This document shows, piece after piece, positions 12,169 to 13,894 of a DNA stretch of 13,894 nt. The DNA is taken from NCBI GenBank assembly GCA_038247995.1, contig JBBRUG010000148.1, forward strand, positions 1-13,894, read 5' to 3'. Source of the DNA: JBBRUG01 sp038247995 (GTDB taxonomy: Bacteria; Chloroflexota; Chloroflexia; Chloroflexales; Chloroflexaceae). The notes under the pieces were generated by a model. It did no database searches. It was not told the DNA's origin and saw nothing but the letters and a program-made list of their open reading frames with translations. Positions within the stretch are counted from its first letter, which is position 1; each line of letters opens with the position of its first letter. A program made the position numbers and the translations under genes.

Positions 12169-13551
12169 ATGACTGACCGGACTGCCCGCATGCGCATGCA
12201 GCCACTTGCAAGCGCATCCAAACCCTCTGGCGGCGGATGGCCCCTGCGCCTCTGCCTTGGGTTCCTTGTGGCCCTGATAACCCTTGGCGCTGCTACTCCT
12301 GCTGCGGCCCAAGACGAGCGCGTGACAGTACGCCTCGATGGGCAGGCGCTCTTCCGGGTCGGCCCCACCGCCGATGCCGACGCCGCCACGCGGGCCCAGC
12401 GCGTCGAGCGACGCCTGGCGACGTTGTTGGAAAACCCGCAGGCCATCGTCGCTGCGCGCATCGAGTTGCCTGCGAATAGCGACGAGCGCATCGTGACCGT
12501 CGCCGGTGTACCGGTCGTTACCGTTATTCAGGCCGATGCCGAGGACAACCTGACCACGCCTGAGGCCCTCGCCGCCCTCTGGGCGCAGCGCATCGACACC
12601 GCTCTGGCCGATGGCCGTGCCCGACGCCTCGGCCCCGGCGGTCGCTTTCTGGCGGAAGTGCAGAGCGCAGTTACGGCGGCCTTTGCCCGCCTGGGCGAGT
12701 CGGCGCTGATTATCATCCCGCGGGGTCTGGCGGCGCTACTCGTGATCGGCTTATTCTGGTTGCTCGCAAGCCTTGCGCGCCGGCTGATGCGGGTGGTTTT
12801 TAAACGTCTGATTGCCGACCTCACCGTTGAGAACCTGATCCGGCAGCTTACGTATTACACAATCTGGGCCCTTGGCCTGCTGGTGGCAGTCGATGCGCTC
12901 GGCTTCGATCCGCAAACGGTCGTGACCGGCCTGGGCCTGACCGGTTTGGCTCTCGGCTTTGCGCTCAAGGATATTATTTCGAACTTCGTAAGCGGCCTGC
13001 TGATTCTGGGCCTACGCCCCTTCAAGATTGGCGACCAGATTGTGGTTGGCGAAACCGAGGGCAGTGTCGAACGGATCGAGTTGCGGGCCACCCAAATGCG
13101 CACGTATGATGGGCGCGTGGTACTGGTGCCCAACGCTGAGGTCTTTACCTCACGGGTGACGAATAACACGGCCAGTCCGATCCGGCGCGGGCGCGTTCCG
13201 TTCTATCTGGGCTACGACGCCGATCTCAAACACGCCCTGACGATTGCGCGCGCAGCGGCGCAAGGAGCCGTTGGCGTGCTGGAAACTCCGCCCGCCTTGG
13301 CAATTGTGGCGGCATTGGGCCAGGACGATGTTGTTGTCGAGGTGCGCTTCTGGAGCGACTCGCGCCGTTCCGATGTCGTAGCCACCACCTCAGCGGTGCA
13401 ATTGGCCGTAGTGTCCGCGCTCAGGGCGGCAGAAATTGCGCTACCCGAACCGGATGTACGCCTCCTCGCGCTCCGCGACCAGCCAGGCCGGCAAGCCCCA
13501 CAAACACCTGCAAACCGGCATACACCCGAAACCAAAGCTGAAACGTTGTGA
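12169..13551 (+). CDS. Mechanosensitive channel of the MscS family with N-terminal exported domain
   Basis: This 460-aa inner-membrane channel opens under membrane tension in osmotic downshock. A signal-like hydrophobic stretch (about residues 25-47, ending ATPAAAQ-DE) precedes a periplasmic domain of about 120 residues starting RVTVRLDGQALFRV, common in cyanobacterial and Chloroflexota members. Three helices follow: about 178-204, 226-246, and the pore helix GLGLTGLALGFALKDIISNF (from about 254). The MscS beta domain starts RPFKIGDQIVVGETEGSVERIELRAT and has VLVPNAEVF (about 318-326). The C-terminal alpha/beta domain ends in a polar tail. The start is uncertain: ATG 12169 is preferred, TTG 12151 and ATG 12190 or 12196 are alternatives, and none has a strong Shine-Dalgarno. 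No regulator or osmoprotectant gene is adjacent. Confidence 0.93.
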   Translation: MTDRTARMRMQPLASASKPSGGGWPLRLCLGFLVALITLGAATPAAAQDERVTVRLDGQALFRVGPTADADAATRAQRVERRLATLLENPQAIVAARIELPANSDERIVTVAGVPVVTVIQADAEDNLTTPEALAALWAQRIDTALADGRARRLGPGGRFLAEVQSAVTAAFARLGESALIIIPRGLAALLVIGLFWLLASLARRLMRVVFKRLIADLTVENLIRQLTYYTIWALGLLVAVDALGFDPQTVVTGLGLTGLALGFALKDIISNFVSGLLILGLRPFKIGDQIVVGETEGSVERIELRATQMRTYDGRVVLVPNAEVFTSRVTNNTASPIRRGRVPFYLGYDADLKHALTIARAAAQGAVGVLETPPALAIVAALGQDDVVVEVRFWSDSRRSDVVATTSAVQLAVVSALRAAEIALPEPDVRLLALRDQPGRQAPQTPANRHTPETKAETL

Positions 13552-13774
13552 ATAATGCTGCGCCTCTTCGCGGCAGTGCTTCCCGCCGCAGGTCAGGCCC
13601 GGCGCGACCCTCCATGCGCTCCAACAACATGCAGCCTCGACCGCGTTTGCTAGCTGGAGCCTGTAGGCAAACACGCACGCTGGCACAGTATGTGCTGCGC
13701 TAGGGCACTCTATGCGTGCTCATGGAACGTTACAGGCGTCAGGAAGATAGGCTAAAGGAGCCATGACATAGCCT

Positions 13775-13803
13775 TTGTAGAATACCCAAAAGTGTGCTAT
13801 ACG
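13775..13803 (+). promoter_or_regulatory. Promoter of the IS607-type recombinase gene
   Basis: TTGTAG (13775-13780), a 17-bp spacer and TATACG (13798-13803) with an extended -10 (TGC just upstream) precede the ATG at 13811. Only seven bases lie between the -10 and the start codon, so the transcript would be leaderless or nearly so, which fits the absence of a Shine-Dalgarno. Confidence 0.55.
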
Positions 13804-13810
13804 ACGCAGT

Positions 13811-13894
13811 ATGAGTACATACACGGTGCGTCAATTTGCGGAGCGGATCGGCGTCTCCGTGAAGACATTACAGCGATGGGATCGGGAGGGACGA
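13811..13894 (+). CDS. tnpA: IS607-family serine recombinase (TnpA), N-terminal MerR-like part, cut by the window end
   Basis: The 28 residues present (MSTYTVRQFAERIGVSVKT-LQRWDREGR) form the MerR-type winged-helix start of IS607 TnpA, where 'GVSVKTLQRWDREGR' is nearly invariant. In the full protein, of about 200 aa, a serine recombinase domain follows, and a tnpB gene with its omega RNA usually lies downstream. The left end of the element should be in the bases just before 13811. IS607 has no terminal inverted repeats and usually crosses over at a GG dinucleotide, so the edge cannot be set by eye. A stand-alone MerR regulator is the less likely alternative. Confidence 0.85.
   Translation, partial: MSTYTVRQFAERIGVSVKTLQRWDREGR

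Noticed and set aside
13421..13686. Two overlapping minus-strand frames past the MscS gene, one with a hydrophobic patch.
   Set aside because: They overlap the MscS coding end in antisense, have no ribosome binding site and match nothing recognisable.

Overview
The window is about 13.9 kb of moderately high-GC bacterial DNA. It most resembles a member of the Chloroflexota, probably class Chloroflexia. That placement rests on gene content and style: a secreted protein with a Thr/Pro-rich stalk and a terminal 'VYLP' motif, an ArsR/SRPBCC pair, an N-terminally extended MscS channel, a GrdB-like selenoprotein, 8-bp tandem repeats between genes and clusters of GC-rich palindromes. It is an inference, because there is no rRNA, tRNA or ribosomal protein gene here.

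Layout. Bases 1-150 hold three consecutive hairpins and the tail of an open frame entering from the left. They look like the right end of a TnpB-type transposon (omega RNA plus right-end hairpin). Next come a small XRE regulator (+), a tandem-repeat hairpin, a GNAT acetyltransferase (-), a 544-bp gap with a perfect 18-bp palindrome, and a 176-aa membrane protein (+). From 2.0 to 4.3 kb lie a decayed DUF2201/VWA-like gene (-; start missing, frameshifted), an ACT-domain protein (+), a strong bidirectional hairpin, and an ArsR-SRPBCC operon (-) whose SRPBCC gene has a TGG-to-TGA nonsense change. The operon has an almost ideal promoter, an overlapping operator and essentially no leader. From 4.4 to 8.4 kb lie a secreted 'choice-of-anchor Y'-like protein (+), a GrdB-like gene (+) that reads through an in-frame TGA as selenocysteine, an iodotyrosine-deiodinase-like nitroreductase (-), a two-gene fluoride channel operon (+), and the last third of a UvrA-like ATPase (+, fragment). 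From 8.5 to 13.6 kb all genes are on +: a DinB-methyltransferase fusion, a one-helix membrane protein, a TIGR01777-type epimerase, a YaiI/UPF0178 protein, a palindrome cluster and an MscS-family channel. The window ends inside the first codons of an IS607-type serine recombinase gene.

The genes do not form a single pathway. The block looks accessory: several small stress, transport and redox genes, three broken genes, one likely deletion fusion, and transposon signals at both ends. The most notable single item is the selenoprotein at 5479-6264. A standard annotation would cut it at 6000 and lose the catalytic U-x-x-C motif. A 7-bp stem with a GUG loop lies 18 nt after the UGA, which is the expected place for a bacterial SECIS. 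The UGA in the SRPBCC gene lacks such an element and replaces an expected tryptophan, so it is read as a true nonsense mutation.
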